Assembly: GCA_042089915.1 (NCBI GenBank)
Contig: JBELJZ010000003.1
Location: forward strand, 131,662-195,661
Direction of reading: 5' to 3'
DNA length: 64,000 nucleotides
Source: UBA8752 sp002172485
GTDB taxonomy: Bacteria; Bacteroidota; Bacteroidia; Flavobacteriales_D; Sanyastnellaceae
The notes beneath the pieces are model-generated. The model made no database searches, was not told where the DNA came from, and saw only the letters and a program-made list of their open reading frames with translations. This document shows, piece after piece, positions 1-9,031 of the stretch (positions are counted from its first letter, which is position 1; the number at the start of each line of letters is the position of its first letter). The position numbers and the translations under genes are program-made.

Positions 1-1
1 C

Positions 2-1033
2 GGCCAGAACAACGCCAACACCTCCAACGACCGCACGTTCTATTATGAAGTATTGCCGTCCAACCAACTCGAGTTGGGCCTGTGGCTGGAGAGCGAGCGC
101 ATGATGCACGCCCGGGTCGAGAAAATCGGCATCGAGACGCAGCGTGAAGTCGTGAAGGAAGAGCGCCGCCAGCGGGTGGACAACCAGCCCTACGGCAACC
201 TCATCGAGGAGACCATGAAGCGCGCCTACACCGAGCACCCCTACCGGTGGCCCGTCATCGGATCCATGGCCCACCTCAATGCCGCGGAGGACCAGGAGTT
301 CACTGACTTCTACGAGACCTTCTACGTCCCGAACAACGCGGTGCTGTCCATCGCAGGGGACTTTGACCGCAAGGACCTCAAGAAGATGATCGAAGCCTAC
401 TTCGGCCCCGTTCCGCGCGGAACGAATGACATCCCCCGCCCGACCATCGAGGAGCCCTACAAGGTGACGGAAGTGCGCGACACCATCTGGGGCGATGACC
501 AATTGCCGCTGGTCTTGATGGCCTACCCCATTCCGGCGGAGGGCACGCCAGACTACTATGCCGTGGACCTGCTCAACACAGTCCTGAGTGGTGGACAATC
601 CAGCCGCCTGAACCGCGCCGTGGTGGACGAGCAGGAACTCGCCGTCTTCTGTGGCGCCTTCAGCTTCGGCCTCGAAGACCCCGGACAAACCATCGCCTAC
701 GCCGTGGCCAACATTGGCACCGACCCCTCCGAGGTGGAGGCCGCCATGGTGGCGGAGATTGACCGGATCAAGGAATCCGGCATCACGGACGCTGAATTGG
801 ACAAGCTCAAAAACCAGACCGAAAGCGGGTTTGTACAGAGCAATGGCACGATGCGTGGCATCGCAGAATCCCTCGCCAACTACCACATGTACTACGGCGA
901 CGCCAACCTGATCAACAACGAGATCGACCGCTACATGGCGGTCACCGCGGAGGACATCCAGCGCGCCGCCCGCGACTACTACAACCACGACCGCCGTGTC
1001 GTCCTCTACTTCTTGAACGAGAACGCCCAATGA
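2..1033 (+). CDS. M16 family zinc metallopeptidase, catalytic subunit (5' end missing)
   Basis: The gene enters from outside the window: the frame is open from base 2 and 343 residues remain before TGA. The first residues (GQNNANTSNDRT, then LPSNQLELGLWLESERM) are the conserved stretch that follows the HxxEH zinc motif in M16B peptidases, so that motif should lie just upstream. The segment REVVKEERRQR holds the distal Glu expected to be the third zinc ligand. The remainder is the second half of the M16 fold with SGGQSSRLNRAV. The stop overlaps the next gene by 4 bases (ATGA), and that gene encodes an M16 partner without the zinc motif, so the two probably form a periplasmic or envelope heterodimer. 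An internal ATG at 53 is not the true start. Family call is firm; substrate unknown. Confidence 0.92.
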   Translation, partial: GQNNANTSNDRTFYYEVLPSNQLELGLWLESERMMHARVEKIGIETQREVVKEERRQRVDNQPYGNLIEETMKRAYTEHPYRWPVIGSMAHLNAAEDQEFTDFYETFYVPNNAVLSIAGDFDRKDLKKMIEAYFGPVPRGTNDIPRPTIEEPYKVTEVRDTIWGDDQLPLVLMAYPIPAEGTPDYYAVDLLNTVLSGGQSSRLNRAVVDEQELAVFCGAFSFGLEDPGQTIAYAVANIGTDPSEVEAAMVAEIDRIKESGITDAELDKLKNQTESGFVQSNGTMRGIAESLANYHMYYGDANLINNEIDRYMAVTAEDIQRAARDYYNHDRRVVLYFLNENAQ

Positions 1034-3105
1034 ACCGCATTTCTTCCCTCCTGCTGGCCCTCGCGGCCCTCGTTCCCTCCACGTTCCTCGGACAGGTGGA
1101 CCGCTCGGCAGCTCCGGCGCCGGGACTGGCACCTGAAATCGTGTTGGGCGACTACACCGTGGATCAACTCGACAACGGCCTCACCCTCATCGTGGTCGAA
1201 AACCACAAGCTCCCACGTGTCAGCTACCGCCTGACACTCGACGTCGACCCCATTTTCGAAGGGGCCGAGGCCGGCTACGTCTCCATGGCGGGCTCCTTGA
1301 TGCGCGCCGGGACGAGCACCCGTTCCAAAGCGGAGATTGACGAGGCGGTTGACCGGATTGGCGCCAGCCTCGGTACCTCCGGGTTCGGCATGAACGGCCG
1401 TTGCCTCGTGCAGCACAGCGAGACCCTGCTCGAACTGATGAGCGATATCCTGATGAACCCCACCTTCCCGGATGAGGAGCTCGAAAAGGAGCGCAAGCAG
1501 ACCTTGAGCGGTTTCGCCAGCAGCGCCACCGACGCCAACCAGATTTCCGGGCGGCTGTCCCGCGCCATGACCTATGGTCTGAAGCACCCCTACGGCGAGA
1601 GCAGCAACGAAACGACGGTCAAGGCCATCACCCGCCAAGACCTCTTAGACCACTACGCCAAAATCTGGAAGCCCAATGTGGCCTACCTCGTCGTGGTGGG
1701 AGACATCACCCCGGACGTCGCCAAGGCCCAAGCTGAGACCTACTTCGGTAGATGGCGGCCGAACGAGGTGGCCAAGCAACGCTATGCCCGACCGGTACCG
1801 CCCAAAGCGAACCGGGTCTGCTTCGCTCCAGTCCCAGGCGCCGTCCAGAGCGTGATCGACATCACCTTTCCAGTCTACCTCAAGCCCGGACACCCAGACG
1901 TGGTGGCGGTGAGTGTGATGAACACCATGCTCGGTGGCTTCTTCGGCAGCCGGTTGAACCAGAACCTGCGGGAAGACAAAGGTTACACCTATGGCGCCCG
2001 GAGCTCCATCGGCCCAGATGAACTCGTCGGCCGATTCAGCGCGCGCGCCAGCGTCCGAAACGAAGTGACCGACAGCTCCCTCGTGGAGTTCCTCTCCGAG
2101 ATCCGCAAAATGGTCGAGACGCCGGCCCCCGACAGCACGCTGCAGTTCGTCAAGAACTACCTCAACGGCAGCTTCGCCCTGTCCCTCGAGCGCCCCGAGA
2201 CCATTGCACGCTTTGCACTCAACACAGAGCGCTACGGATATGCCGACGATTACTATGCCACTTACCTCGAGCGCCTCGACGCCGTGACCGTGGAGGACGT
2301 CCAGCGTGTCGCCCGCACCTACCTGCGCCCAGACAACATGAACATCACCATTGCGGGCAACCGCGATGTGGCAGATGGTCTGGCCCGGTTCGCAGCATCC
2401 GGCCAGGTGGAATTCTTCGACCCCTTCGGTGAACCCCTGAAGGAACTGGACCCTGCCCCGGAAGGCATGACCGCGGAGGGCGTGTTCCGCGCCCATTATG
2501 AAGCCCGGGGTGGCATCGCCAAGCTAGAGAAGCTCAAAGGCATCAAGACCATGGGTGAAATGGCCGCGGGTCCCATGGCCCTCGACATGGAGCAGGCCTA
2601 CCTCGTGGGCGGCCCCGGCTACACGCGCATCTCTGCAGGCGGAAACGTGATGCAAGAGACGCGATTCGACGGTGAGAAAGGCGCGGAAATCGCCATGGGT
2701 CAGAACCAAGCCATGGACGAAGCTGGGATCATGGAAGCCAAGCGCAATCACGATCCGCTCGAATTCCTTCACCTCGCCGACTATGGTGCGTCTGCAGAGC
2801 TGCTGGGCATTGACCTCATCCTCGAAGTGCCGCATTACCTGGTGGAAATCCGGGAGGAGGGCCAAGTGACCGAGAGCCACTGGTTCAATGTGGAGACCGC
2901 CATGCGCTCCCGTACCGTGCGGAATGAAAGCACCCCGCGGGGCGACATGTCCGTGACGCTCGACTACGGAGACATGATGGAGGTCAAAGGACTGAAATTC
3001 GAGTCTTCCGTGACCATGAAGACGGCCGGCCAGGAGATGACCATGACCCTCAAGGAGGTCAAGCTCAACCCCAAACTGGACGCCGCCGACTACAGTGTCG
3101 AGTGA
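1030..3105 (+). CDS. M16 family peptidase-like protein, non-catalytic subunit with C-terminal extension
   Basis: A protein of 691 aa with an N-terminal signal peptide (MNRISSLLLALAALVPS, then a Gln-rich cleavage region). Two M16 domains follow, roughly residues 40-240 and 250-450. No HxxEH is present, but the Arg/Tyr pair typical of the non-catalytic subunit is seen in FFGSRLNQNLREDKGYTYG. Residues about 480-691 form an extra domain beginning near GIAKLEKLKGIKTMGEM that resembles the lipoprotein-carrier-like tail common on Bacteroidota M16 proteins; that similarity is from recall of the family. The start codon overlaps the stop of the catalytic partner (ATGA), consistent with coupled translation and a two-subunit peptidase. 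The 3' end overlaps the FtsE-like gene by GTGA. Confidence 0.9.
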   Translation: MNRISSLLLALAALVPSTFLGQVDRSAAPAPGLAPEIVLGDYTVDQLDNGLTLIVVENHKLPRVSYRLTLDVDPIFEGAEAGYVSMAGSLMRAGTSTRSKAEIDEAVDRIGASLGTSGFGMNGRCLVQHSETLLELMSDILMNPTFPDEELEKERKQTLSGFASSATDANQISGRLSRAMTYGLKHPYGESSNETTVKAITRQDLLDHYAKIWKPNVAYLVVVGDITPDVAKAQAETYFGRWRPNEVAKQRYARPVPPKANRVCFAPVPGAVQSVIDITFPVYLKPGHPDVVAVSVMNTMLGGFFGSRLNQNLREDKGYTYGARSSIGPDELVGRFSARASVRNEVTDSSLVEFLSEIRKMVETPAPDSTLQFVKNYLNGSFALSLERPETIARFALNTERYGYADDYYATYLERLDAVTVEDVQRVARTYLRPDNMNITIAGNRDVADGLARFAASGQVEFFDPFGEPLKELDPAPEGMTAEGVFRAHYEARGGIAKLEKLKGIKTMGEMAAGPMALDMEQAYLVGGPGYTRISAGGNVMQETRFDGEKGAEIAMGQNQAMDEAGIMEAKRNHDPLEFLHLADYGASAELLGIDLILEVPHYLVEIREEGQVTESHWFNVETAMRSRTVRNESTPRGDMSVTLDYGDMMEVKGLKFESSVTMKTAGQEMTMTLKEVKLNPKLDAADYSVE

Positions 3106-3803
3106 GTGACAGCGCGCCCATTCTGATCGAACTCACCGGTGCGGACCTGCACCAGGAGGAACACGTTGTTTTGCGCGACGTGACCCTCACAGGCCGCGCC
3201 GGTGAATTCATCTACCTGATCGGCCGCACAGGATCGGGGAAGAGCAGCCTGCTCAAAACGCTCTACGGCGAATTGCCGCTGAGACACGGACAAGGGCAAG
3301 TGTGCGGCATGGACCTCACGGCGCTCCAACCCGAGAAGGTTCACCTGCTGCGCCGCAAGCTGGGCATTGTCTTTCAGGATTTCGAATTGCTGACCGACCG
3401 CACGGCAGAGGCCAACCTTGACTTCGTGCTGAAAGTGACCGACTGGAAGGACGCGTCGAAACGCAGGGAGCGCATTGGCGAAGTGCTGGCCTTGGTCGGC
3501 CTCGACAACAAAGGATACAAGCGGCCCCACGAATTGAGCGGCGGAGAGCGCCAACGGCTGGCCGTTGCCCGCGCCCTCCTCAATTCACCCGAACTCATCC
3601 TCGCCGATGAGCCCACCGGCAACCTGGATCCGAGAACAGCAGAAGGGATTTTGGATCTCCTCCATCAGTTGGCGAGCGATGGCCGTTGCGTGCTCATGGC
3701 CACACACGACCACGGCATCCTGCAACGGCATCCGGGCCGCATCTTGGAATGCGATCGGGGCCAACTGACCGAACTCGAGGCGCCTCCGCAACCCACAGCA
3801 TGA
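3102..3803 (+). CDS. ftsE: FtsE-like ABC transporter ATP-binding protein
   Basis: A compact 233-aa ABC ATPase. Walker A is GRTGSGKSS at residues 41-49, the signature is LSGGERQR and Walker B is LILADEPTGNLD, the last being characteristic of the FtsE/LolD/MacB group. Length and the short N-terminus fit FtsE, the cytoplasmic ATPase that with FtsX controls peptidoglycan hydrolases at division. No FtsX-like membrane partner is adjacent: upstream is the M16 pair and downstream a glycosyltransferase. The start is GTG at 3102, overlapping the preceding stop by 4 bases (GTGA). LolD-type lipoprotein export or another efflux system is the main alternative. Confidence 0.8.
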   Translation: MSDSAPILIELTGADLHQEEHVVLRDVTLTGRAGEFIYLIGRTGSGKSSLLKTLYGELPLRHGQGQVCGMDLTALQPEKVHLLRRKLGIVFQDFELLTDRTAEANLDFVLKVTDWKDASKRRERIGEVLALVGLDNKGYKRPHELSGGERQRLAVARALLNSPELILADEPTGNLDPRTAEGILDLLHQLASDGRCVLMATHDHGILQRHPGRILECDRGQLTELEAPPQPTA

Positions 3804-4573
3804 CTGAGGCCAGTCCAGCATTGAGCTTGGCCATTCCGGTATTGGGACCGCAAGACATCGGCGCCCTCCGTCGCACCTGCGATGCCATCGCCGAAATCTG
3901 GCAAAGTGCGCCGAGCGCAGTCCGGGTGTTGGTCCAGTCCTCCAAAGGAAGCCCTGCTGATTTTCAGGACGACCTCGTCCCAGCTGGCATACAACTCGAC
4001 CTTCAATGTGCACCCGACCAGGGCATCTATGACGCCATGAACCGCATGCTGGCGCGGTGCAGCACACCCCGAATCGTATTCCTCGGTGCGGGTGACTGCC
4101 CACTCCCAGGGCTGCGCGAAGCCGCCAGTCGCTGGGGCCACGAGGATGCTGGACGCACACTGCAAATGGGAGGCGTTCAACTTCCAAAGGCAGAAGCTGG
4201 CGTGCCGAGCCATTATCCTGCGCGGTGGGACCGAAGCCTCTTCTGGAGAAACACAGCCCACCACCAAGGCATCGCCTATCCCGCTTCTCTGCTCCGCGAC
4301 CACGGGGGGTTCACCCCCTCCTTCCAAGTGCTGGCCGATTATGCGGTCAACCTTGAATTGTTCCAGAAGGGTGTGAAGGCCCAATGGCATCCCGATGAAG
4401 ACTGGATGGCCGTCCAAGCCGGCGGTCGCTCCCGTCAGTTCAATGCGGAACTGTATGCCGAGGAGCTGCGCCTGAAACGCGCGGTGCTGAAGCCTGGACT
4501 GACCTGGGCCTGTCAGCCGGTCTGGATTCGGTTCAAAGCGTGGGGCAAGCGCTGGGCTCAGCGCACCCAGTGA
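3800..4573 (+). CDS. Glycosyltransferase family 2 protein
   Basis: A protein of 257 aa. I place the start at ATG 3800, overlapping the ftsE stop by ATGA; an upstream in-frame ATG at 3686 would read through the conserved end of ftsE. The motif DQGIYDAMNRML followed by FLGAGDCPLPG is the nucleotide-sugar/metal-binding core of a well known GT2 subgroup (WcaA-like enzymes with DxGIYDAMN). Later, NTAHHQGIAYPASLL and FQVLADYAVNLELF match the acceptor half of the same subgroup. Likely role is addition of one sugar in cell-surface polysaccharide or glycan synthesis at the cytoplasmic face. Its last 16 bases overlap the 3' end of the convergent GT4 gene on the other strand. Confidence 0.85.
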   Translation: MTEASPALSLAIPVLGPQDIGALRRTCDAIAEIWQSAPSAVRVLVQSSKGSPADFQDDLVPAGIQLDLQCAPDQGIYDAMNRMLARCSTPRIVFLGAGDCPLPGLREAASRWGHEDAGRTLQMGGVQLPKAEAGVPSHYPARWDRSLFWRNTAHHQGIAYPASLLRDHGGFTPSFQVLADYAVNLELFQKGVKAQWHPDEDWMAVQAGGRSRQFNAELYAEELRLKRAVLKPGLTWACQPVWIRFKAWGKRWAQRTQ

Positions 4574-5697
4574 AGCGCACCGAGCAATTTGGTTTCGTGG
4601 GCGCCCCAATGGTGACGGGCCGCCACCTTGGACAAGTGATCCTCCTTGGGCGGAGATGACAGCGTCTCCAAAACCGCACTCGCCACATTTTGCACCAATG
4701 CGGTCTCGTCTTCTGAAAAGACGGCCACCTGACCCAATCCTTCTTCCTTGACAAACCGCCCGGCCACTGGCAAGTCCGAGCACACCACTGGCAACCCTGC
4801 GTGGAGATAATCGAACAGCTTGTTGGGCAGACTGAATCGGAAATTGTCGACCGTGGGGCGGTCCAACGACAGCCCGATGTCAGCCGCAGCAGTGCAGCGC
4901 CGCAAGACGTCAAAAGGCTTTCGGTGGTGCACATGCAATCGATCCGCCACGCCCCAATGTTCTGCCACCCCCATGGCAGCGGCGTGCTCGGGACCGGCAC
5001 CGATCAAGGCGAGGTGAACCTCAGGCAGGTGAACCAATGCGCGAACGGCATCCAAAGCGCCGCGGTCGCGGTCCATGAAGGCCCCCTGCATCAGCATCAC
5101 TTTTTTATCCGTTGGCCACCCCAACTCTTCGCGCGGCATGGGATCGGCGGCCTCCGCCACCCGCTCCGGCACATTGGGCACGACCTCGACCATCAGGCCC
5201 TGCTTCCGATACGCCTCCGCAATGGCCTCATTGACGGTGATCATCCGATCGAGGTGCCGGAAACAACGCCATTCCCACAATCGCCAAGCGGCCTTGCGCA
5301 GCGGTTTGCCTTTCAAGCCCTCGGCTTCGGTAAACCATTCATGGCTGTCGTAGGCGATTTGCCATCCCCACCGACGCGCCGCCCGGACCGCAGGCCACAA
5401 AGTGTCCAAATCGTTGGCCCACACAGCGGCAACCCCTCCTTGAGCTTGCCATCTGGAGAGGGCTTCGAACAACGCCTGTTGAAAGGCCCAGTAGAATCTC
5501 GGTCCATCCAGTGCAGGCAACCACAAGCGCTCCGTTGGATACGGGCGGTCAATCGTCTCGGGCGCATCCTGGTTCATCCGCCGCCCAATCAGGACCGGCT
5601 CGTACCCAGCCGCCATCAGCGTGGCACAGGTCTTCCGGACGCGCTGATCGTACGTCAGGTCATTGGAAACGAGAACCAGAATCCGGCCGCGGCTCAT
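4558..5697 (-). CDS. Glycosyltransferase family 4/1 (GT-B) protein
   Basis: A 379-aa GT-B glycosyltransferase. The N-terminal Rossmann half starts ILVLVSNDLTYDQRVRK, a Bacteroidota-typical GT4 opening with the GYEPVLIGR strand. AYDSHEWFTEAEGL sits at the acceptor cleft, and the C-terminal nucleotide-sugar domain carries MLMQGAFMDRDRG and DRPTVDNFRFSLPNKLFDYLHAGLPVVCSD, the conserved E/D-LPNKLFEY donor-binding segment. The start is ATG 5697, overlapping the exonuclease stop by ATGA; a start at 5739 would lie inside the exonuclease. It closes the minus-strand run and overlaps the convergent GT2 gene by 16 bases. Probably builds a surface glycan; donor and acceptor cannot be read from sequence. 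Confidence 0.86.
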   Translation of the reverse strand: MSRGRILVLVSNDLTYDQRVRKTCATLMAAGYEPVLIGRRMNQDAPETIDRPYPTERLWLPALDGPRFYWAFQQALFEALSRWQAQGGVAAVWANDLDTLWPAVRAARRWGWQIAYDSHEWFTEAEGLKGKPLRKAAWRLWEWRCFRHLDRMITVNEAIAEAYRKQGLMVEVVPNVPERVAEAADPMPREELGWPTDKKVMLMQGAFMDRDRGALDAVRALVHLPEVHLALIGAGPEHAAAMGVAEHWGVADRLHVHHRKPFDVLRRCTAAADIGLSLDRPTVDNFRFSLPNKLFDYLHAGLPVVCSDLPVAGRFVKEEGLGQVAVFSEDETALVQNVASAVLETLSSPPKEDHLSKVAARHHWGAHETKLLGALHWVR

Positions 5698-6542
5698 TTC
5701 CCCGCGCGAAGGGCATCCCGGGTCTCTTGGAGCACCCACTTCGTGTAGCGCGGGAAGTCGCCGTTCATCATCCAGCCGTAATAACCGGGGTCGCGATCCA
5801 GCACATCCTTTAGCAACACCCCACGGTACTTGCCAAAATTGAACACCACCTCGTCGTCGTCGTTGTAGACAAAACGCCCGGCGAGGTCTGCGTTCCGGCC
5901 ACGGCGACCAAATTCAGCAATGCCCGGCACGTCTTGTGGAAGCGGCCCGACCGTCTCACCTCGGGAATCCAGAATCGTATGGTCCTTGTACAGTTGGACC
6001 TGCCTCGCGAACACCTTCACGGTGGCGAGGATATCCGGCAAAGCCTCATGCGCGTCATCGAGGTCCTCGTCGCAGTAGAACTTCAGCGCCGCCCGCAGGG
6101 TGCGCTGTTCCATTTTGTGAAAGATGTTCTGGACATCCACAAGGTGCCGGTCATCCACCTTGAACGCGATGTTGCATCGGAGGAATTCCTCTGCCAGCAA
6201 GGGAACATCAAATCGGTTGGAGTTGAATCCGGCGAGGTCGCACCCGTCCAACCAACGGTAGAGCTTGGCCGCCATGCTTTCAAAGGTGGGAGCGTCGGCC
6301 ACATCGGCGTCCGACACACCGTGCACTGCGGTCGACTCCACGGGAATCGGCATCTGCGGATGGATCAACAAGCGGCCTTGCCCTTGCTCTTTGTCTGGAC
6401 GGACGTGCCATTGCCCATCCGGCATGATTTTGACAAAGGCCATCTCGACGATGCGGTCCTTCGCCACATCCGTGCCTGTCGTCTCCAAATCGAAGAAGAC
6501 CAACGGCCGCTCCAATGACAAGTTCAAATCCGGTCGATCCAT
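5694..6542 (-). CDS. DEDDh 3'-5' exonuclease (DnaQ/RNase T-like) with C-terminal DUF3820-like domain
   Basis: A 282-aa protein. Residues about 13-180 form an exonuclease domain with ExoI FFDLETTGT (Asp18/Glu20), HGVSDADV, ExoII GFNSNRFDVPLL and ExoIII around AHEALPDILATVKV, where His and Asp complete the DEDDh set. After a linker the tail VFNFGKYRGVLLKDVLDRDP is the short domain often called DUF3820 or virulence-factor-like, seen fused to exonucleases in Bacteroidota. It probably acts as a proofreading or repair exonuclease separate from the polymerase. It lies 16 bases after the OmpA/PD40 gene and its stop overlaps the GT4 start by ATGA. Confidence 0.88.
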   Translation of the reverse strand: MDRPDLNLSLERPLVFFDLETTGTDVAKDRIVEMAFVKIMPDGQWHVRPDKEQGQGRLLIHPQMPIPVESTAVHGVSDADVADAPTFESMAAKLYRWLDGCDLAGFNSNRFDVPLLAEEFLRCNIAFKVDDRHLVDVQNIFHKMEQRTLRAALKFYCDEDLDDAHEALPDILATVKVFARQVQLYKDHTILDSRGETVGPLPQDVPGIAEFGRRGRNADLAGRFVYNDDDEVVFNFGKYRGVLLKDVLDRDPGYYGWMMNGDFPRYTKWVLQETRDALRAGK

Positions 6543-6558
6543 GCTGCGAAGATGCGGC

Positions 6559-8952
6559 TCAGCGCTGTTCTATCAACTGACGCCCCAAAGAGAACTTGGC
6601 AAACTGGTAGTTCCGGTATTCCTCGCGCTTTTCGGTCGCATCACCTTGGTACTCAGGACCCGCCACACCCCAGTCGAGGACGATGCTGAAATCCACGCCC
6701 ACCTGCAACCCTTCGGCGCTCAAGGCCCGGATGATGGCATCCCTGGCTTTCTCCGCACGCATCTTGGCCAACTGCTCATTGGATTTGTACGCCTGCTTGT
6801 TTTTGACCGGGACAAAAGATGCCGATCCTTGAATCTCCAAAACCGGCACCTCTCCCACCGCGCGACGCGCGAGAAGCTCTTTCACCATGTCCTGAACCTG
6901 TGCGTCCGTGGAACGGGTCAAGTATCGGCCATAGCCAAATTCCACGGTCGCACTGACCGCCTTGAACTCCACCATCGAAACAGAGGTGGGTTCCGCAACG
7001 TCCAATGCATCTGGCTCAAAAGAATGGCTGGGTGCAGGGGCTTCCGCCACAGGTTCGGCGAAACTGAGAGCAGGCTCTTCTGTTTCGACGGCCGAATCCA
7101 CGAGATTCGACTCGGGCTCTGCGGTCTTGACATCGGGCGCTACTGTTACCTCCACCGCCACTTCTGCCTCAGCATCCTCAACGGCAGACATTGCAGTTTG
7201 GACCTCCTCGGTGTTGGCCACTTCGTGGTTGACAGCTTCGGCCACCATTTCCGATGTTGCAGAAGTTTCGGCCCCCAGACCAGCGGTCGCCTCACCAGAC
7301 TGAGACTCCACAGCCCATCCAAAGGCATCCAACCGTCCCACGCGGCGCTCGTTGCCATAGGCGGCATCACAAGCCACCTTCTCCAGACGAGACTGCAACA
7401 CCTCATCTCCACGAACCCAGGAAAAGCGGTATTCCCGGCACGCCGGAAGAGCGGCCACGAAACTTCCAGATCCCGGACGCGCCCGGAACACCCGGAACAC
7501 CGGTTCACCTCCGTCTGTCGACTTGACTTCGAGCACATCCCCAACCTGCCACTGCAACACCTTGCCGATGAACACCGCAAGGGCTTCCTCGGGTTGATCA
7601 TAGACTTCCACACTGAAGATGTCCAAGTCGAGGCCGCCTTGGCGGGAGCTGCTCAAGTATCCGCTTTGACCCGAAGCATCCAGACTGACCATCACCTCAT
7701 CTCCGGGGGTATTCAGAGGATGCCCCATGTGTTCGGGCTCGCTCCAACTTCCGTTGTCCAAACGCACACAGCGGAACAAATCAAACCCACCCATGCCTTG
7801 GTGACCGTTGGAGGAAAACACCAGGCTTCGGCCATCCGCACTCAGGACTGGACTCTCCTCTTCTCCCGGTGTGTTGATGCGGGCGCCAAGGTTGAGGGGC
7901 TCCGACCAAGTACCGTCCGGCAAAAGCACTGTGCGGTAGAGGTCTCTCCCTCCCTGTCCTCCGGGACGGTCTGACACGAAAATGCGTTCCAAACCGTCAA
8001 AGCGCTCGGTCATGGACGTTTCCCAATGCTTCGACGCAATGGGTGCTTCCAACTTTTCTCCCCAAACCAACTTCCCGGAGGCATCCCATTTGGCGGTCCA
8101 GACATCCCCTGCCTTTCCGCGGCCTCGATGAACGAGCAAAGCCTCTTCATCACCCAGAATGCCGATGGTGGTCAAATCCTCTGAAGACGCGCCCAACTCC
8201 AACACTTCCGGGTCGCCCCATCCCGATTGGGTTCTGGACGCCCGAAACAAACGCCCCTTCCTTTTATCGAGCGGTGCCGTTTGCTCCCGATAGCTGGTGA
8301 AATACACTGAGCCCCCATCTGGAGAAACGACAGGCGAGAAATCTCGCGCCACACTGTTGAGGCCGGTCTCCGGACGGATGCCCATATCCCGAGGAGAAGC
8401 TGTGCAATCAGCGGCGAAGACACAGTCCTTCATGGCCTGCTTGGCACGGATGTGGCGAAAATCCCGCTCGGGGTAAAACTCCGTGATACGGTGGGCCATG
8501 TCAAACGCCTCCCCGTAATACCCGGCATACTGAAGCACTTCCAGAGCGAGGTCCAAGGCCTTTTCAGAAGGGAGGGTTTCCTCAATATCCAGGGCATTGT
8601 AGCGCTTGGCGAAATCGCCATTGGCTGCCTGCACAGCGAGCGGAACTGCCTCGTCCAGTCTGCCTTTGACACTTCGCAGACACAGGGCCAATTTGAATGC
8701 CAAGTTCCGGTTCTCCGAATCTCGATCGTACAAATCTTGAAGCAACACGGCGGCCTGATCCCATTGCTCATCCCCGATGAGGCGATTGGCATCGCGGTAC
8801 CGGTTTCTGGCCTCCTCTTCCTCCATGAGGTCGTGGGCCAAGGGCGACAGCCATTCAGAGACTTCAGGCCCGCGATGCCAAACTGACATCTGGGCCGGGG
8901 AAGTCATGGCCACCGCCATCCAGGCGAGGAGAATGAGCGTTGAGCGAAACAT
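6559..8952 (-). CDS. OmpA-family envelope protein with TPR-like and PD40 beta-propeller repeats
   Basis: A 797-aa exported protein. I start it at ATG 8952, giving a clean signal peptide (MFRSTLILLAWMAVAMTSP, cleavage after AQ); the frame extends upstream to 9129 but would run into the E2 gene. Residues about 30-190 look like TPR helices. Residues about 200-470 hold WD40/PD40-type repeats (FSPVVSPDGGSVYFTS; SPVLSADGRSLVFSSN; GGFDLFRCVRL). A CarboxypepD-like segment is followed by an Ala/Glu/Val-rich acidic linker (about 540-650) and an OmpA-like C-terminus. This architecture is common among Bacteroidota gliding/T9SS-associated OmpA proteins that bind peptidoglycan. A TACTTTTC box lies 6 bases before the ATG. 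Confidence 0.84.
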   Translation of the reverse strand: MFRSTLILLAWMAVAMTSPAQMSVWHRGPEVSEWLSPLAHDLMEEEEARNRYRDANRLIGDEQWDQAAVLLQDLYDRDSENRNLAFKLALCLRSVKGRLDEAVPLAVQAANGDFAKRYNALDIEETLPSEKALDLALEVLQYAGYYGEAFDMAHRITEFYPERDFRHIRAKQAMKDCVFAADCTASPRDMGIRPETGLNSVARDFSPVVSPDGGSVYFTSYREQTAPLDKRKGRLFRASRTQSGWGDPEVLELGASSEDLTTIGILGDEEALLVHRGRGKAGDVWTAKWDASGKLVWGEKLEAPIASKHWETSMTERFDGLERIFVSDRPGGQGGRDLYRTVLLPDGTWSEPLNLGARINTPGEEESPVLSADGRSLVFSSNGHQGMGGFDLFRCVRLDNGSWSEPEHMGHPLNTPGDEVMVSLDASGQSGYLSSSRQGGLDLDIFSVEVYDQPEEALAVFIGKVLQWQVGDVLEVKSTDGGEPVFRVFRARPGSGSFVAALPACREYRFSWVRGDEVLQSRLEKVACDAAYGNERRVGRLDAFGWAVESQSGEATAGLGAETSATSEMVAEAVNHEVANTEEVQTAMSAVEDAEAEVAVEVTVAPDVKTAEPESNLVDSAVETEEPALSFAEPVAEAPAPSHSFEPDALDVAEPTSVSMVEFKAVSATVEFGYGRYLTRSTDAQVQDMVKELLARRAVGEVPVLEIQGSASFVPVKNKQAYKSNEQLAKMRAEKARDAIIRALSAEGLQVGVDFSIVLDWGVAGPEYQGDATEKREEYRNYQFAKFSLGRQLIEQR

Positions 8953-8958
8953 GGCGTT

Positions 8959-8966
8959 GAAAAGTA
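8959..8966 (-). promoter_or_regulatory. Putative -7 promoter element (TACTTTTC)
   Basis: Read on the minus strand, TACTTTTC differs from the Bacteroidota -7 consensus TAnnTTTG only in the last base and ends 6 bases before the ATG at 8952. If transcription starts about 5-7 bases after the box, the mRNA would be essentially leaderless. No convincing -33 TTTG was found. Confidence 0.4.
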
Positions 8967-9031
8967 CACGCACCCATTCCGAGAATCGGTCAAGTGAGCG
9001 GGAAATCGTCCACGCCCTATCCCCCAAGTGG

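Noticed and set aside
6265..7974. 569-codon plus-strand frame opposite the OmpA/PD40 gene
   Set aside because: No family features; the minus-strand gene has signal peptide, PD40 repeats and OmpA-like tail.
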